A stretch of DNA of 64,000 nt from Variovorax sp. V213 (GCF_041154455.1 NZ_AP028664.1:248001-312000), one strand, 5' to 3'; shown: positions 28,467 to 39,594, numbered from the stretch's first letter. Notes: generated by a model from the sequence alone, not told the origin. Translations and numbers: made by a program.

Positions 28467-29105
28467 ATGAATTCCCAGACCGAAAAGATCCGCCTGCAAG
28501 GCGCCGCCGGCGTCATCGAGGTGCAGCGCGACCGGCCGTCCGAGGCCGACAGCACCCGCGGCATCGCGGTCATCGCCCATCCGCATCCGCTGTTCGGCGG
28601 CACCATGGACAACAAGGTGGTGCAGACGCTGGCGCGTGCATTCGTCGCCTGCGGCTGGACCGCGGTGCGCTTCAACTTTCGCGGCGTGGGCGCAAGCGAG
28701 GGCGTGCACGACGAGGGCCGCGGCGAATGCGAAGACATGCTGAACGTCGTCGACCGGCTCGCCCCCGAGGGCCCGCTGGCCATCGCCGGGTTTTCGTTCG
28801 GCGCCTTCGTGGCGAGTTGCGCGGCCGAAAAGCTCTGGGCGTCCCGCGACATTCGGCAGCTTGTGCTCGTCGGAACCGCGGCCTCGCGCTTTTCCGTGGC
28901 CACGCTGCCGGCCGAAGCGCATGAGCGCACGCTGGTGGTCCACGGCGAAGCCGATGACACGGTGCCGCTGTCGGCCGTCATGGACTGGGCGCGGCCGCAG
29001 TCACTTCCTGTCACGGTTGTCCCCGGAGGCGGCCATTTCTTTCACGGACAATTGCCGCTGCTCAAAAGTCTGGTCGCCCGCCATCTGCGCGCGGGCATCG
29101 CATGA
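28467..29105 (+). CDS. alpha/beta hydrolase of the COG2945 type
   Basis: 212-residue small alpha/beta hydrolase. HPHPLFGGTMDNKVV, RFNFRGVGASEG and the nucleophile elbow GFSFGA (Ser110), with VHGEADDTVPL for the acid and GGHFFHG for the His, mark the family. No signal peptide. Substrate unknown. Its stop overlaps an upstream ATG of the DD-carboxypeptidase frame as ATGA. Confidence 0.88.
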   Translation: MNSQTEKIRLQGAAGVIEVQRDRPSEADSTRGIAVIAHPHPLFGGTMDNKVVQTLARAFVACGWTAVRFNFRGVGASEGVHDEGRGECEDMLNVVDRLAPEGPLAIAGFSFGAFVASCAAEKLWASRDIRQLVLVGTAASRFSVATLPAEAHERTLVVHGEADDTVPLSAVMDWARPQSLPVTVVPGGGHFFHGQLPLLKSLVARHLRAGIA

Positions 29106-29146
29106 AAGCCCTGCGGGCTTGTTTTCGTTATCTCCCAATCTCTCCC

Positions 29147-30316
29147 ATGAATCGTTTTCTTGCCGCGTTTCGCGCCCTGGTGCTGGGCGCCGCCGCTTCG
29201 GTCTGCATGATTGCCGCTGCCCAGGTGCCGGCGCCGCCGGAAGTTGCCGCGCGCAGCTACCTGCTGCTCGACGTCACGGCCAACCAGATCCTCGCCCAGA
29301 AGGACATCGACAGCCCGGTCGAGCCGGCCTCGCTCACCAAGCTGATGTCGGCCTACATCGTTTTCGACGCTCTGCGCGCCAAGAAGATCACGCTGACCCA
29401 GACGATGCCCGTCAGCCAGCGCGCCTGGAAGATGCCGGGTTCGCGCATGTTCATCGACCCCAAGATGCAGGTGCCGGTCGAAGACCTGATCAAGGGGCTC
29501 ATCGTCCAGTCGGGCAACGACGCCACGGTGGCGCTGGCCGAAGGCGTGGGCGGCACGGTGGAGCATTTCGTCGAGCTCATGAATGCCCAGGCCAAGGTGC
29601 TGGGCATGAAGAACACCACCTACAAGAACCCCGAGGGCCTCACCACCCCCGGCCACACCACCACGGCGCGCGACCTGAGCATTCTCGCGACGCGCCTGGT
29701 GCGCGACTTCCCCGAAGAAGCCAAGTACTACGCCATCAAGAAGTACCGCTACCCCGGCACGCCCTCGACCAACGACACCAATCGCAACCTGCTGCTGTTC
29801 CGCGACCCGACCGTCGACGGCCTCAAGACCGGCCATACCGAGGCGGCCGGCTACTGCATGATCGCCACCGCCAAGCGAGATTTCCCCAACCTGACCGGCG
29901 GCCGCCGCCTGTTGTCGATCGTGCTGGGCACCTCGGGCGAAACCGTGCGGGCCAACGAGTCGCAAAAGCTGCTGAACTGGGGCTACACCGCCTACGATGC
30001 CGTCCGCCTGTTCGACGCCGGCCAGCCGGCCGCCACGCCGGCGGTCTGGAAGGGCAAGGCCAACACGCTCAAGCTGGGCCGTCCGGAGGCGATCGTGGTC
30101 GCGGTACCGGCTGGTACCGCCAACAAGATCAAGACCCAGGTGGCGCGCCCCGATCCGCTGGTGGCGCCGTTCACCAAGTACCAGTCCGTGGGCTCGCTCA
30201 AGGTGACCCTGGACGACCAGCCGCTGGCGGACGTGCCGCTGGTGGCGCTGGAAGGCGTCGAGCAGGCGGGTATTTTTGGCCGCGCCTGGGATGCCATTCG
30301 GCTCTGGATCAAGTGA
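29147..30316 (+). CDS. dacC: D-alanyl-D-alanine carboxypeptidase (PBP5/6 family)
   Basis: 389-residue penicillin-binding protein that trims the terminal D-Ala from peptidoglycan stem peptides. The signal peptide is MNRFLAAFRALVLGAAASVC and on. The active-site motifs are SLTK (Ser62, Lys65), SGNDA and KTGHTEAAG; the C-terminal beta domain follows and a short amphipathic anchor helix ends the protein (GRAWDAIRLWIK). It could equally be named dacA. The ATG at 29102 (overlapping the previous stop) is an alternative that would add 15 residues before the signal peptide. Confidence 0.93.
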   Translation: MNRFLAAFRALVLGAAASVCMIAAAQVPAPPEVAARSYLLLDVTANQILAQKDIDSPVEPASLTKLMSAYIVFDALRAKKITLTQTMPVSQRAWKMPGSRMFIDPKMQVPVEDLIKGLIVQSGNDATVALAEGVGGTVEHFVELMNAQAKVLGMKNTTYKNPEGLTTPGHTTTARDLSILATRLVRDFPEEAKYYAIKKYRYPGTPSTNDTNRNLLLFRDPTVDGLKTGHTEAAGYCMIATAKRDFPNLTGGRRLLSIVLGTSGETVRANESQKLLNWGYTAYDAVRLFDAGQPAATPAVWKGKANTLKLGRPEAIVVAVPAGTANKIKTQVARPDPLVAPFTKYQSVGSLKVTLDDQPLADVPLVALEGVEQAGIFGRAWDAIRLWIK

Positions 30317-30332
30317 TGCCCGCGCACTGGAA

Positions 30333-30361
30333 TTGCTGACGGCGGGGTGGACTGCTATACT
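30333..30361 (+). promoter_or_regulatory. promoter of the str operon (rpsL-rpsG-fusA-tuf-rpsJ)
   Basis: TTGCTG, 17-nt spacer, TATACT. It is followed by a leader of about 120 nt that holds an inverted repeat TTCGGA/TCCGAA at 30371-30386. Confidence 0.75.
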
Positions 30362-30488
30362 CGTGGGCTTTTCGGAATTTTCCGAAGGGTTTCACGTTTT
30401 CGTTATTCCCGGTTTTCTTTCCTTGCGTCACGTCAAGGAAAGGGCGGCTTCAGGGCCAGGACCGGGGTGTTTTGGGACTAATTCATTC

Positions 30489-30866
<378 letters not shown>

Positions 30867-31019
30867 GCCTTCCTGTCGTAAAAAACAAACAAACGGTGTT
30901 CGGTTGCCTTGGCGGGCACATCGAACGAAGTGACCCACTGTCGGGTCGAGTAAGTGAGAGTCCGGAATGGCTCTCGCGGTGCCGGAAACGGTGCCAACTG
31001 AAGCAAAGAGGTTAGTAAC

Positions 31020-31493
31020 ATGCCACGTCGTCGCGAAGTCCCCAAACGTGAAATCCTGCCGGATCCCAAGTACGGCAATGTCGAGCTGTCGAAGTTCATG
31101 AACGTGATCATGGAAGGCGGCAAGAAGGCGATCGCCGAGCGCATCATTTATGGCGCGCTCGACTTCATCGAAAAGAAGAACCCTGACAAGGACCCGCTCG
31201 AAGCTTTCACCGTTGCCATTAACAACGTGAAGCCGATGGTCGAAGTCAAGTCGCGCCGCGTCGGCGGTGCCAACTACCAGGTGCCGGTCGAAGTGCGTCC
31301 GGTGCGCCGCCTGGCGCTCTCGATGCGCTGGATCAAGGAAGCCGCCCGCAAGCGTGGCGAAAAGTCGATGGCCCTGCGTCTGGCCAACGAGCTGATGGAA
31401 GCCACGGAAGGCCGTGGCGGCGCCATGAAGAAGCGCGACGAAGTGCACCGCATGGCAGAAGCCAACCGGGCGTTCAGCCACTTCCGCTTCTAA
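31020..31493 (+). CDS. rpsG: 30S ribosomal protein S7
   Basis: 157 residues. S7 initiates assembly of the 30S head. MPRRREVPKREILPDPKYGN and the C-terminal RMAEANRAFSHFRF are typical. Normal length; it lies between rpsL and fusA in the usual order, with a 153-nt gap from rpsL. Confidence 0.98.
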   Translation: MPRRREVPKREILPDPKYGNVELSKFMNVIMEGGKKAIAERIIYGALDFIEKKNPDKDPLEAFTVAINNVKPMVEVKSRRVGGANYQVPVEVRPVRRLALSMRWIKEAARKRGEKSMALRLANELMEATEGRGGAMKKRDEVHRMAEANRAFSHFRF

Positions 31494-31589
31494 GAATCAA
31501 ACTTCGCTTGGGCGTTGGGTGTTGAGTGTCGGGCGATGTCGCCCGGGCTCAAGGCCCAGCGCTCAACGCATTTAACCCGAAAGTAAATC

Positions 31590-33689
31590 ATGTCCCGCAA
31601 GACCCCCATCGAGCGCTACCGCAACATCGGCATCTCCGCGCACATCGACGCCGGCAAGACCACGACGACCGAGCGCATCCTGTTCTACACCGGTGTGAAC
31701 CACAAGATCGGTGAAGTGCACGATGGCGCCGCCACGATGGACTGGATGGAGCAAGAGCAGGAGCGTGGCATCACGATCACCTCGGCTGCCACCACCTGCT
31801 TCTGGAAGGGCATGGCCGGCAAGTTCGACGAACACCGCATCAACATCATCGACACCCCCGGCCACGTGGACTTCACGATTGAAGTCGAGCGCTCGATGCG
31901 CGTGCTGGACGGCGCCGTCATGGTGTACGACGCCGTCGGCGGCGTGCAGCCCCAGTCGGAAACCGTCTGGCGCCAGGCCAACAAGTACAAGGTTCCGCGT
32001 CTCGCGTTCGTCAACAAGATGGACCGCACCGGCGCCGACTTCCTGCGCGTGCGCCAGATGATGGTGGACCGCCTGAAGGCCAACCCCGTCGTGATCCAGA
32101 TCCCGATCGGCGCCGAAGAGCACTTCCAGGGCATCGTCGACCTCGTGAAGATGAAGGCCATCATCTGGGACGAAGACAAGGGCGTGACCTTCACCTACGG
32201 TGAAATCCCCGCGAACCTGACCGACGTCTGCAACGAATACCGCGAAAAGCTCGTCGAAGCCGCTGCCGAAGCGAGCGAAGAGCTGATGAACAAGTACCTC
32301 GAAGGCGGCGAGCTGAGCGAGGAAGAAATCAAGAAGGCCATCCGCCAGCGCACCATCGCCGGCGAAATCCAGCCGATGCTGTGCGGCTCGGCCTTCAAGA
32401 ACAAGGGCGTGCAGGCCATGCTCGACGCCGTCGTCGAATACATGCCGTCGCCGCTGGACATCCCCCCGGTTTCGGGTCTGGATGAAGACGAAGCGCCCGT
32501 CACCCGCAAGGCTGACGACAACGAGAAGTTCTCGGCCCTCGCGTTCAAGCTGATGACCGACCCGTTCGTGGGCCAGCTGACCTTCGTGCGCGTCTATTCG
32601 GGCGTGCTCACCAAGGGCGACAGCGTCTACAACCCGGTGCGCGGCAAGAAGGAACGCATCGGCCGTATCGTGCAGATGCACGCGAACAACCGCGAAGAAG
32701 TCAACGAAATCCGCGCTGGCGACATCGCCGCCTGCGTGGGCCTGAAGGAAGTGACCACGGGCGAAACCCTGTGCGACCCGACGGCCATCGTGACGCTCGA
32801 GCGCATGGTGTTCCCGGAATCGGTGATCTCGCAGGCCGTCGAGCCCAAGACCAAGGCCGACCAGGAAAAGATGGGCATCGCCCTGCAGCGTCTCGCTCAG
32901 GAAGACCCGTCGTTCCGCGTCAAGACCGACGAAGAATCGGGCCAGACCATCATCGCCGGCATGGGCGAGCTGCACCTCGAAATCATCGTGGACCGCATGA
33001 AGCGCGAGTTCGGCGTGGAAGCCAACGTGGGTAAGCCCCAGGTTGCCTACCGCGAAACGATCCGCAAGACGGTCGAAGAAGCCGAAGGCAAGTTCGTTCG
33101 CCAGTCGGGCGGCAAGGGCCAGTACGGCCACGTCGTGCTCAAGCTCGAGCCGCAGGAAGCCGGCAAGGGCTTCGAGTTCGTCGACGCCATCAAGGGCGGC
33201 GTGGTTCCTCGCGAATACATCCCCGCGGTGGAAAAGGGCGTTGTCGAAGCGCTGACCCAGGGCGTGCTGGCGGGCTACCCCGTCGTCGACGTCAAGGTCA
33301 CGCTGCACTTCGGCTCGTACCACGACGTGGACTCGAACGAAATGGCGTTCAAGATGGCCGCGATCTTCGGTTTCAAGGAAGGCGCCCGCAAGGCCAGCCC
33401 CGTGATCCTCGAGCCGATGATGGCCGTGGAAGTCGAAACGCCCGAAGACTACGCCGGCAACGTGATGGGCGACCTGTCCTCACGCCGCGGCATGGTGCAG
33501 GGCATGGACGACATGGTTGGTGGCGGCAAGGCCATCAAGGCCGAAGTGCCGCTGTCGGAAATGTTCGGCTACTCGACCACGCTGCGCTCGATGTCGCAAG
33601 GCCGCGCCACGTACACGATGGAGTTCAAGCACTACGCCGAAGCTCCGCGCAACGTTGCAGAAGCCATCGTGGCTGCTCGCGCTAAGTAA
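31590..33689 (+). CDS. fusA: translation elongation factor G
   Basis: 699-residue GTPase that drives ribosomal translocation. G1 is AHIDAGKTT, G3 is DTPGHVDF, G4 is NKMD; the switch II and domain IV segments (GGKGQYGHVVLKLEP) follow. Full length; third in the str operon. Confidence 0.98.
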   Translation: MSRKTPIERYRNIGISAHIDAGKTTTTERILFYTGVNHKIGEVHDGAATMDWMEQEQERGITITSAATTCFWKGMAGKFDEHRINIIDTPGHVDFTIEVERSMRVLDGAVMVYDAVGGVQPQSETVWRQANKYKVPRLAFVNKMDRTGADFLRVRQMMVDRLKANPVVIQIPIGAEEHFQGIVDLVKMKAIIWDEDKGVTFTYGEIPANLTDVCNEYREKLVEAAAEASEELMNKYLEGGELSEEEIKKAIRQRTIAGEIQPMLCGSAFKNKGVQAMLDAVVEYMPSPLDIPPVSGLDEDEAPVTRKADDNEKFSALAFKLMTDPFVGQLTFVRVYSGVLTKGDSVYNPVRGKKERIGRIVQMHANNREEVNEIRAGDIAACVGLKEVTTGETLCDPTAIVTLERMVFPESVISQAVEPKTKADQEKMGIALQRLAQEDPSFRVKTDEESGQTIIAGMGELHLEIIVDRMKREFGVEANVGKPQVAYRETIRKTVEEAEGKFVRQSGGKGQYGHVVLKLEPQEAGKGFEFVDAIKGGVVPREYIPAVEKGVVEALTQGVLAGYPVVDVKVTLHFGSYHDVDSNEMAFKMAAIFGFKEGARKASPVILEPMMAVEVETPEDYAGNVMGDLSSRRGMVQGMDDMVGGGKAIKAEVPLSEMFGYSTTLRSMSQGRATYTMEFKHYAEAPRNVAEAIVAARAK

Positions 33690-33885
33690 GGTCCTTGCGG
33701 GACAGGCCAGGATTTGCGCAGCAAATTTGCTCTGTCCCCAACTGATTGAAAAGAATGTCGGGACGCGCAGTGCGCGTCCCCTCTTGTCTGCGATCCGGTG
33801 CCGCCCTGTTCCCGTGCGGGGCGAACCAGCAATCGGGTGCAGACATAAAACCAATACACGGGAATGCTCTTTCAAGGATTGAAAA
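33690..33885 (+). other. fusA-tuf intergenic leader with strong hairpin
   Basis: 196 nt between fusA and tuf. It contains GGGACGCGC-AGT-GCGCGTCCC at 33760-33780 and no long T-run directly after it, so it looks more like an mRNA structural or attenuation element than a full terminator. No clear promoter is seen. Confidence 0.4.
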
Positions 33886-35079
<1,194 letters not shown>

Positions 35080-35100
35080 GCCGGACGCAAAGGAATCATC

Positions 35101-35415
35101 ATGGCCACCAAGCAAAAAATCCGCATCCGCCTGAAGGCGTTCGACTACAAGCTCATCGACCAGTCGGCCGCTGAAATTGTGGACACCGCCAAGCGCACCG
35201 GCGCGATCGTCAAGGGCCCCGTGCCCCTGCCGACCCGCATGAAGCGTTTCGACATCCTGCGTTCGCCGCACGTCAACAAGACGTCGCGCGACCAGCTCGA
35301 AATCCGCACGCACCAGCGCCTGATGGACATCGTCGACCCGACCGACAAGACCGTGGACGCGCTGATGAAGCTCGACCTGCCGGCCGGCGTGGACGTCGAA
35401 ATCAAGCTGCAATAA
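35101..35415 (+). CDS. rpsJ: 30S ribosomal protein S10
   Basis: 104 residues. KIRIRLKAFDYKLIDQSAAE and GPVPLPTRMKRF are the canonical pieces. Besides its ribosomal place, S10 partners NusB in antitermination. It is normally the first gene of the S10 operon, but here it closes the str operon and a terminator follows. Confidence 0.98.
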   Translation: MATKQKIRIRLKAFDYKLIDQSAAEIVDTAKRTGAIVKGPVPLPTRMKRFDILRSPHVNKTSRDQLEIRTHQRLMDIVDPTDKTVDALMKLDLPAGVDVEIKLQ

Positions 35416-35445
35416 GCACCGCGGCCTCGCGCCGCGTTGTTGATG

Positions 35446-35483
35446 AAGCCCGACTGCAGAAATGCAGGCGGGCTTTGTTTTTT
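35446..35483 (+). terminator. intrinsic terminator after rpsJ
   Basis: Stem AAGCCCG-A-CTGCA / TGCAG-G-CGGGCTT with a gaaa loop and a TTTGTTTTTT tail. A smaller GCGGC/GCCGC hairpin precedes it at 35421-35435. It separates the str genes from the inserted pair. Confidence 0.85.
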
Positions 35484-35571
35484 GTCGCACGGATGTGGCA
35501 TCCTCGCCGGGGCGGCGGCCCTTCCATCCCGTGGAGAGGCATTGGTCAGCGTCAAACGAGGGCAGCACAGC

Positions 35572-37161
35572 ATGAGACAGGGCATCTCTTTTGTGTCGGG
35601 TGTGATGGCGTGCATCACGGCCGCATCGCTGCTGGTCGGCTGCGGCGGTGGTGGGGGCGGAGGAGGCGGCGGTGGCCTGCCCTTTTTGCCGACAGTTTCT
35701 GGGGCGGCGAGCGCGGTGACGCTGAGCGGTACGGCCACATATGAATCGGTTCCGAACCCGGATGGCACGCTGGTTTATGCCAGCGCCGCGCCCAAGCCGG
35801 TGCGCGGCGCGCTGCTGGAAGTGCTCGATGCGGCAACCTCCGCGCAGCTGGCCGCGGCGACCACAGACGACAACGGCGCCTATTCGGTGTCTGTGCCTGC
35901 AAACACGGCAGTCGCCGTGCGCGTCAAGGCCCAATTGGCCCGCAGCGGGCCGGGCGCAAGCTGGGATGTGACGGTGCGTGACAACACCCGGTCCGGCGCG
36001 CTGTACAGCATGCAGACCCCCGCTTTCTCGTCGGGTGCGGTGGCGCTGGTGCGCGACATCCATGCGCCGTCGGGCTGGGGCGGCTCGAGCTATACCGGCG
36101 ATCGGGCGGCAGCGCCTTTTGCGGTACTCGATGCGATCTACGCCGCCATGCAGAAGGTGATGTCGGTCGCCCCGGCCACGGCGTTTCCGGTGCTGCGCGT
36201 GTACTGGAGCATCAACAACGCGCCGTCTCCCGGCAGTGTCGCGGCAGGGCAGATCGGCACGACTTTCTTCGTCAACAGAAGCAGCGGCCGCGAAATCTAT
36301 GTGCTCGGCAAGGAAGACGTGGATACCGACGAATACGACAATTCGGTGATCGCGCATGAATGGGGCCATTACTACCAATCGGCCTTCAGCCGCGACGATT
36401 CGATGGGTGGTTCCCATTCGCAGAGCCAGCGCCTCGATCGCCGGCTTGCCTTCTCCGAGGGCTGGGGCAACGCCTGGTCGGGCATCGCGCTCGGACGTCG
36501 AAACTATGTCGACTCGGGCGGCCCCCAGCAGGCGGCGCCGCAGTTCAGCATCAACATCGACCTCGCTGCCGGCGCCGCGACGACGCCGGGCTGGTACCGC
36601 GAGCCTTCGATCCAGTCGATTTTCTGGAATCTCAATCAACAGGTCGGTTTCAAGCCGATCCATGACACCCTGACCGGAATCCTCTTCAGGAGCGGCGCCG
36701 CCGTCACATCGATTCATCCGTTCGCGGCGGCCTTCAATGCGACGGCGCCGACGAGCGCCGCATCGCTGGCAACCTTGCTCGCCGGGCAGGACATCCACGC
36801 AACGGGCAACGATCCCTACGGCGGCGCGGAGACGAACGATGGCGGAATCGCGATCACGCTTCCGATGTACAGGGTCGCGACCGTCGGCGGCGCGCCGACC
36901 CAGGCCTGCGTTTCCAATTCGGCCGGTACCGACAACAAGCTGGGCAGCTTCTCCTACCTTCGCTTCACCGCGCCTGCCAGCCGCAGCTACCAGATCGTGG
37001 TCAACGGAGGTCAGGCCGGGTCGAATCCCGATTTCGACCTCTTCAGAGGCGGATTCATTGCTCGAGAAAGCAATACGGTCAGCCTGTCGGCTGGCGAGTA
37101 CGTTCTTGCAGTGACGGACCTCAACAATACGGACACATGCTTCAACGTCTCCATCCAGTAG
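35572..37161 (+). CDS. putative lipoprotein zinc metalloprotease (HExxH) with C-terminal PPC-like domain
   Basis: 529-residue exported protein. The lipobox SLLVGC ends at Cys24 and is followed by an 11-glycine tract. Then comes a carboxypeptidase-regulatory-like beta domain (about residues 70-130), a central region with HEWGH at residues 262-266 and a second acidic motif SEGWGN with Glu296 that could complete a gluzincin-type zinc site, and a C-terminal part resembling bacterial pre-peptidase C-terminal (PPC) domains. Not a recognised family as a whole. It lies between rpsJ and rplC, behind a terminator, with its partner gene 14 nt downstream. Substrate and role unknown; likely membrane-anchored in the periplasm or at the cell surface. 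The start at 35572 was chosen because it begins the signal peptide. Confidence 0.75.
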   Translation: MRQGISFVSGVMACITAASLLVGCGGGGGGGGGGGLPFLPTVSGAASAVTLSGTATYESVPNPDGTLVYASAAPKPVRGALLEVLDAATSAQLAAATTDDNGAYSVSVPANTAVAVRVKAQLARSGPGASWDVTVRDNTRSGALYSMQTPAFSSGAVALVRDIHAPSGWGGSSYTGDRAAAPFAVLDAIYAAMQKVMSVAPATAFPVLRVYWSINNAPSPGSVAAGQIGTTFFVNRSSGREIYVLGKEDVDTDEYDNSVIAHEWGHYYQSAFSRDDSMGGSHSQSQRLDRRLAFSEGWGNAWSGIALGRRNYVDSGGPQQAAPQFSINIDLAAGAATTPGWYREPSIQSIFWNLNQQVGFKPIHDTLTGILFRSGAAVTSIHPFAAAFNATAPTSAASLATLLAGQDIHATGNDPYGGAETNDGGIAITLPMYRVATVGGAPTQACVSNSAGTDNKLGSFSYLRFTAPASRSYQIVVNGGQAGSNPDFDLFRGGFIARESNTVSLSAGEYVLAVTDLNNTDTCFNVSIQ

Positions 37162-37175
37162 CAGTAAAGGCCGCC

Positions 37176-37718
37176 ATGCACATCCGATCGAACTCGATGA
37201 TGGCCATCGCATACCTCGCGCTGGCCTCGTTGTCGGCGCCGGCCGCGGCGGACGGCGACCCTGCGGCGCGCAGCGCCAAGCCCAAGCATGCGGGGGCGCA
37301 GCACGGCACCGCGCCCATGACCACCGCACCGCAAAAGCCCGGAAGTTCCGGAGTCAAGCTCCAATACCGCCTCGACGCCACGCCGCAAGTGGGCCGGGCA
37401 ACGCCCGTCGTGCTGCAGTTCGATGACGTGACCGAGGCTGAGGGCGCCACGGTCCGCCTGAGTGCCGACCGCGGGCTGACGCTCCAGGGCAACAGCACGC
37501 TGAGGCTGCCGGCGGGCAAGCGAACCACGGCCACCGTCGTCGTGGTGAGCGAGGCCGAAGGCCTGGCCTACCTCAATGTGTTCATCATCCAGGGCGGCGC
37601 CTCGAGCGCGATTTCGGTCCCCATCCAGACCGGAATGGCGGCGCCCGCCCTGAAATCCCCAGGCGAGATGAAGCCCACGCCGGGCGGTGACGGCATCATC
37701 ACGATGCCGGTGAAATAG
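37176..37718 (+). CDS. small secreted protein of unknown function, partner of the HExxH lipoprotein
   Basis: 180 residues. The signal peptide is MHIRSNSMMAIAYLALASL and on to PAAA. The segment after it is a Lys/His/Ala/Pro-rich linker, and the C-terminal two-thirds reads as a beta-sandwich-like domain (VLQFDDVTEAEGATVRLS, LTLQGNSTLRLPAGKRTT). I recognise no family. It starts 14 nt after the protease-like lipoprotein gene with AAAGG upstream, so both are surely co-expressed. Confidence 0.7.
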   Translation: MHIRSNSMMAIAYLALASLSAPAAADGDPAARSAKPKHAGAQHGTAPMTTAPQKPGSSGVKLQYRLDATPQVGRATPVVLQFDDVTEAEGATVRLSADRGLTLQGNSTLRLPAGKRTTATVVVVSEAEGLAYLNVFIIQGGASSAISVPIQTGMAAPALKSPGEMKPTPGGDGIITMPVK

Positions 37719-37776
37719 GTAAAACGCAGGCCCGCTCCGGGGCTGAACACGCCCTGGGGCCGCTTCGCAACGCTGC

Positions 37777-37806
37777 TTGCACTGCGCCCGCATCGCGGGC
37801 TATAAT
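37777..37806 (+). promoter_or_regulatory. promoter of the S10 operon starting at rplC
   Basis: TTGCAC, 18-nt spacer, consensus TATAAT. It lies 155 nt upstream of rplC, leaving a leader long enough for ribosomal-protein feedback control. Confidence 0.8.
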
Positions 37807-37961
37807 CGCTGGCTCCGCCCTTCTTGCGTCTATGCGGACGCCATGGGAGCGGAGATTTATCAACCTTCTTTCGCAGGCCGGGCACCTTCAGGGACCGGCC
37901 AAACGCTGTCGCCAATTGAAGTGGCAGCGGCGAGGGGAGTTTCCATTTTTGGAGAAAACAA

Positions 37962-38642
37962 ATGAGTCTGAGCAACTCCCTCGGGTTGCTGGGCCGCAAG
38001 GTGGGGATGATGCGTCTCTTCACCGATGACGGGGACGCAGTTCCTGTCACGGTGGTGGATGTGTCCAACAACCGTGTGACCCAGATCAAGTCGCAAGAGA
38101 CCGACGGCTACGTCGCACTGCAAGTGACGTTCGGTTCGCGCAAAGCATCGCGCGTGACCAAGCCGCAAGCCGGCCACCTCGCCAAGGCGGGTGTCGAAGC
38201 TGGTGAAATCATCCGCGAATTCCGCGTGACCGCCGACACCGCCGGCCAGCACAAGGCTGGTGGCGTCATCGCCGCGAGCAGCGTGTTCTCGGTGGGCCAG
38301 AAGGTCGACGTGCAAGGCACCTCGATCGGCAAGGGCTACGCCGGCACCATCAAGCGCCACAACATGAGCTCGCAACGCGCGTCGCACGGTAACAGCCGTT
38401 CGCACAACGTTCCCGGCTCGATCGGTATGGCACAGGACCCCGGTCGCGTGTTCCCCGGCAAGCGCATGACGGGCCACCTCGGCGACGTCACCAAGACCAC
38501 GCAGAACCTCGATGTGTTCCGCATCGACGAAGCGCGTCAACTGCTGCTCATCAAGGGCGCGATCCCGGGCGCAAAGGGTGGCTTCGTCACCGTGCGTCCC
38601 GCCATCAAGGCCAAGCCGCAAGCGGCCGAAGGAGCGAAGTAA
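37962..38642 (+). CDS. rplC: 50S ribosomal protein L3
   Basis: 226 residues. [20 protein letters not shown] and [20 protein letters not shown] (the peptidyl-transferase loop) are typical. The start has GGAG about 9 nt upstream. It is first in the shortened S10 operon here; the stop overlaps rplD as TAATG. Confidence 0.98.
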
Positions 38643-39262
38643 TGCAACTCGAACTCCTGAACGAACAAGGCCAGGCCGCGTCGAAGTACGACGCCCCCGA
38701 GACCGTGTTCGGCCGTGACTACAACGAAGACCTGGTCCACCAGATCGTCGTTGCATTCCAGGCCAACGCCCGCCAAGGCACGCGCGCCCAGAAGGACCGC
38801 GAACAGGTCAAGCACTCGACCAAGAAGCCTTTCAAGCAAAAGGGAACGGGCCGCGCCCGCGCCGGTATGACGTCCTCGCCGCTGTGGCGCGGGGGTGGCC
38901 GGATTTTCCCGAACATGCCTGACGAAAACTTCTCGCAGAAGATCAACAAGAAGATGTACCGCGCCGGCATGGCCGCCATCTTCTCGCAGCTCGCTCGCGA
39001 AGGCCGTCTGGCCGTGGTGGATTCGCTGACCGTGGATTCGCCCAAGACGAAGCCGCTGGCAGCCCGTTTCAAGGCAATGAATCTCGAGTCCGTGCTCGTG
39101 ATCGCCGAAGAAGTCGACGAAAACCTGTACCTTGCCTCGCGCAATCTGGTCAACATTCTCGTGGTCGAACCCCGCTACGCCGATCCGGTGTCGCTGGTCC
39201 ACTACAAGAAGGTGCTGGTCACCAAGGGTGCCGTCGACAAGCTCAAGGAGATGTTCGCATGA
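38642..39262 (+). CDS. rplD: 50S ribosomal protein L4
   Basis: 206 residues. L4 lines the exit tunnel and, in E. coli, also autoregulates the S10 operon through the leader. [20 protein letters not shown] is the conserved extended loop. Its ATG overlaps the rplC stop and its stop overlaps rplW as ATGA. Confidence 0.98.
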
Positions 39263-39594
39263 GCCGCGTGAACCCTACCGCCGCTGAACGTACGTTCGAA
39301 GAAGGCCGCCTGATGGCGGTGCTGGTCGCCCCGATCGTGTCCGAAAAGGCAACGATGGTCGGCGAAAAGTCGAACGCTGTCACTTTCAAGGTGCTGCAAG
39401 ACGCCACCAAGCCCGAGATCAAGGCCGCTGTCGAACTGATGTTCAAGGTCGAAGTCCAGGGCGTGTCGGTGCTCAACACCAAGGGCAAGACCAAGCGCTT
39501 TGGCAAGTCCATCGGCCGCCGCGACAACGTTCGCAAGGCCTATGTGACCCTGAAGCCCGGTCAAGAGCTCAACCTCGTCGGGGAAGGCGCTTAA
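39259..39594 (+). CDS. rplW: 50S ribosomal protein L23
   Basis: 111 residues. L23 sits at the tunnel exit and docks SRP and trigger factor. [19 protein letters not shown] and the late [11 protein letters not shown] are standard. The N-terminal 18 residues before the core are slightly longer than in E. coli; an internal Met begins the usual core. Confidence 0.97.

Noticed and set aside
35640..35680. Glycine run as a sequencing artefact
   Set aside because: Codons vary (ggc, ggt, ggg, gga) across the run and the frame is kept, which argues for a real poly-glycine linker.
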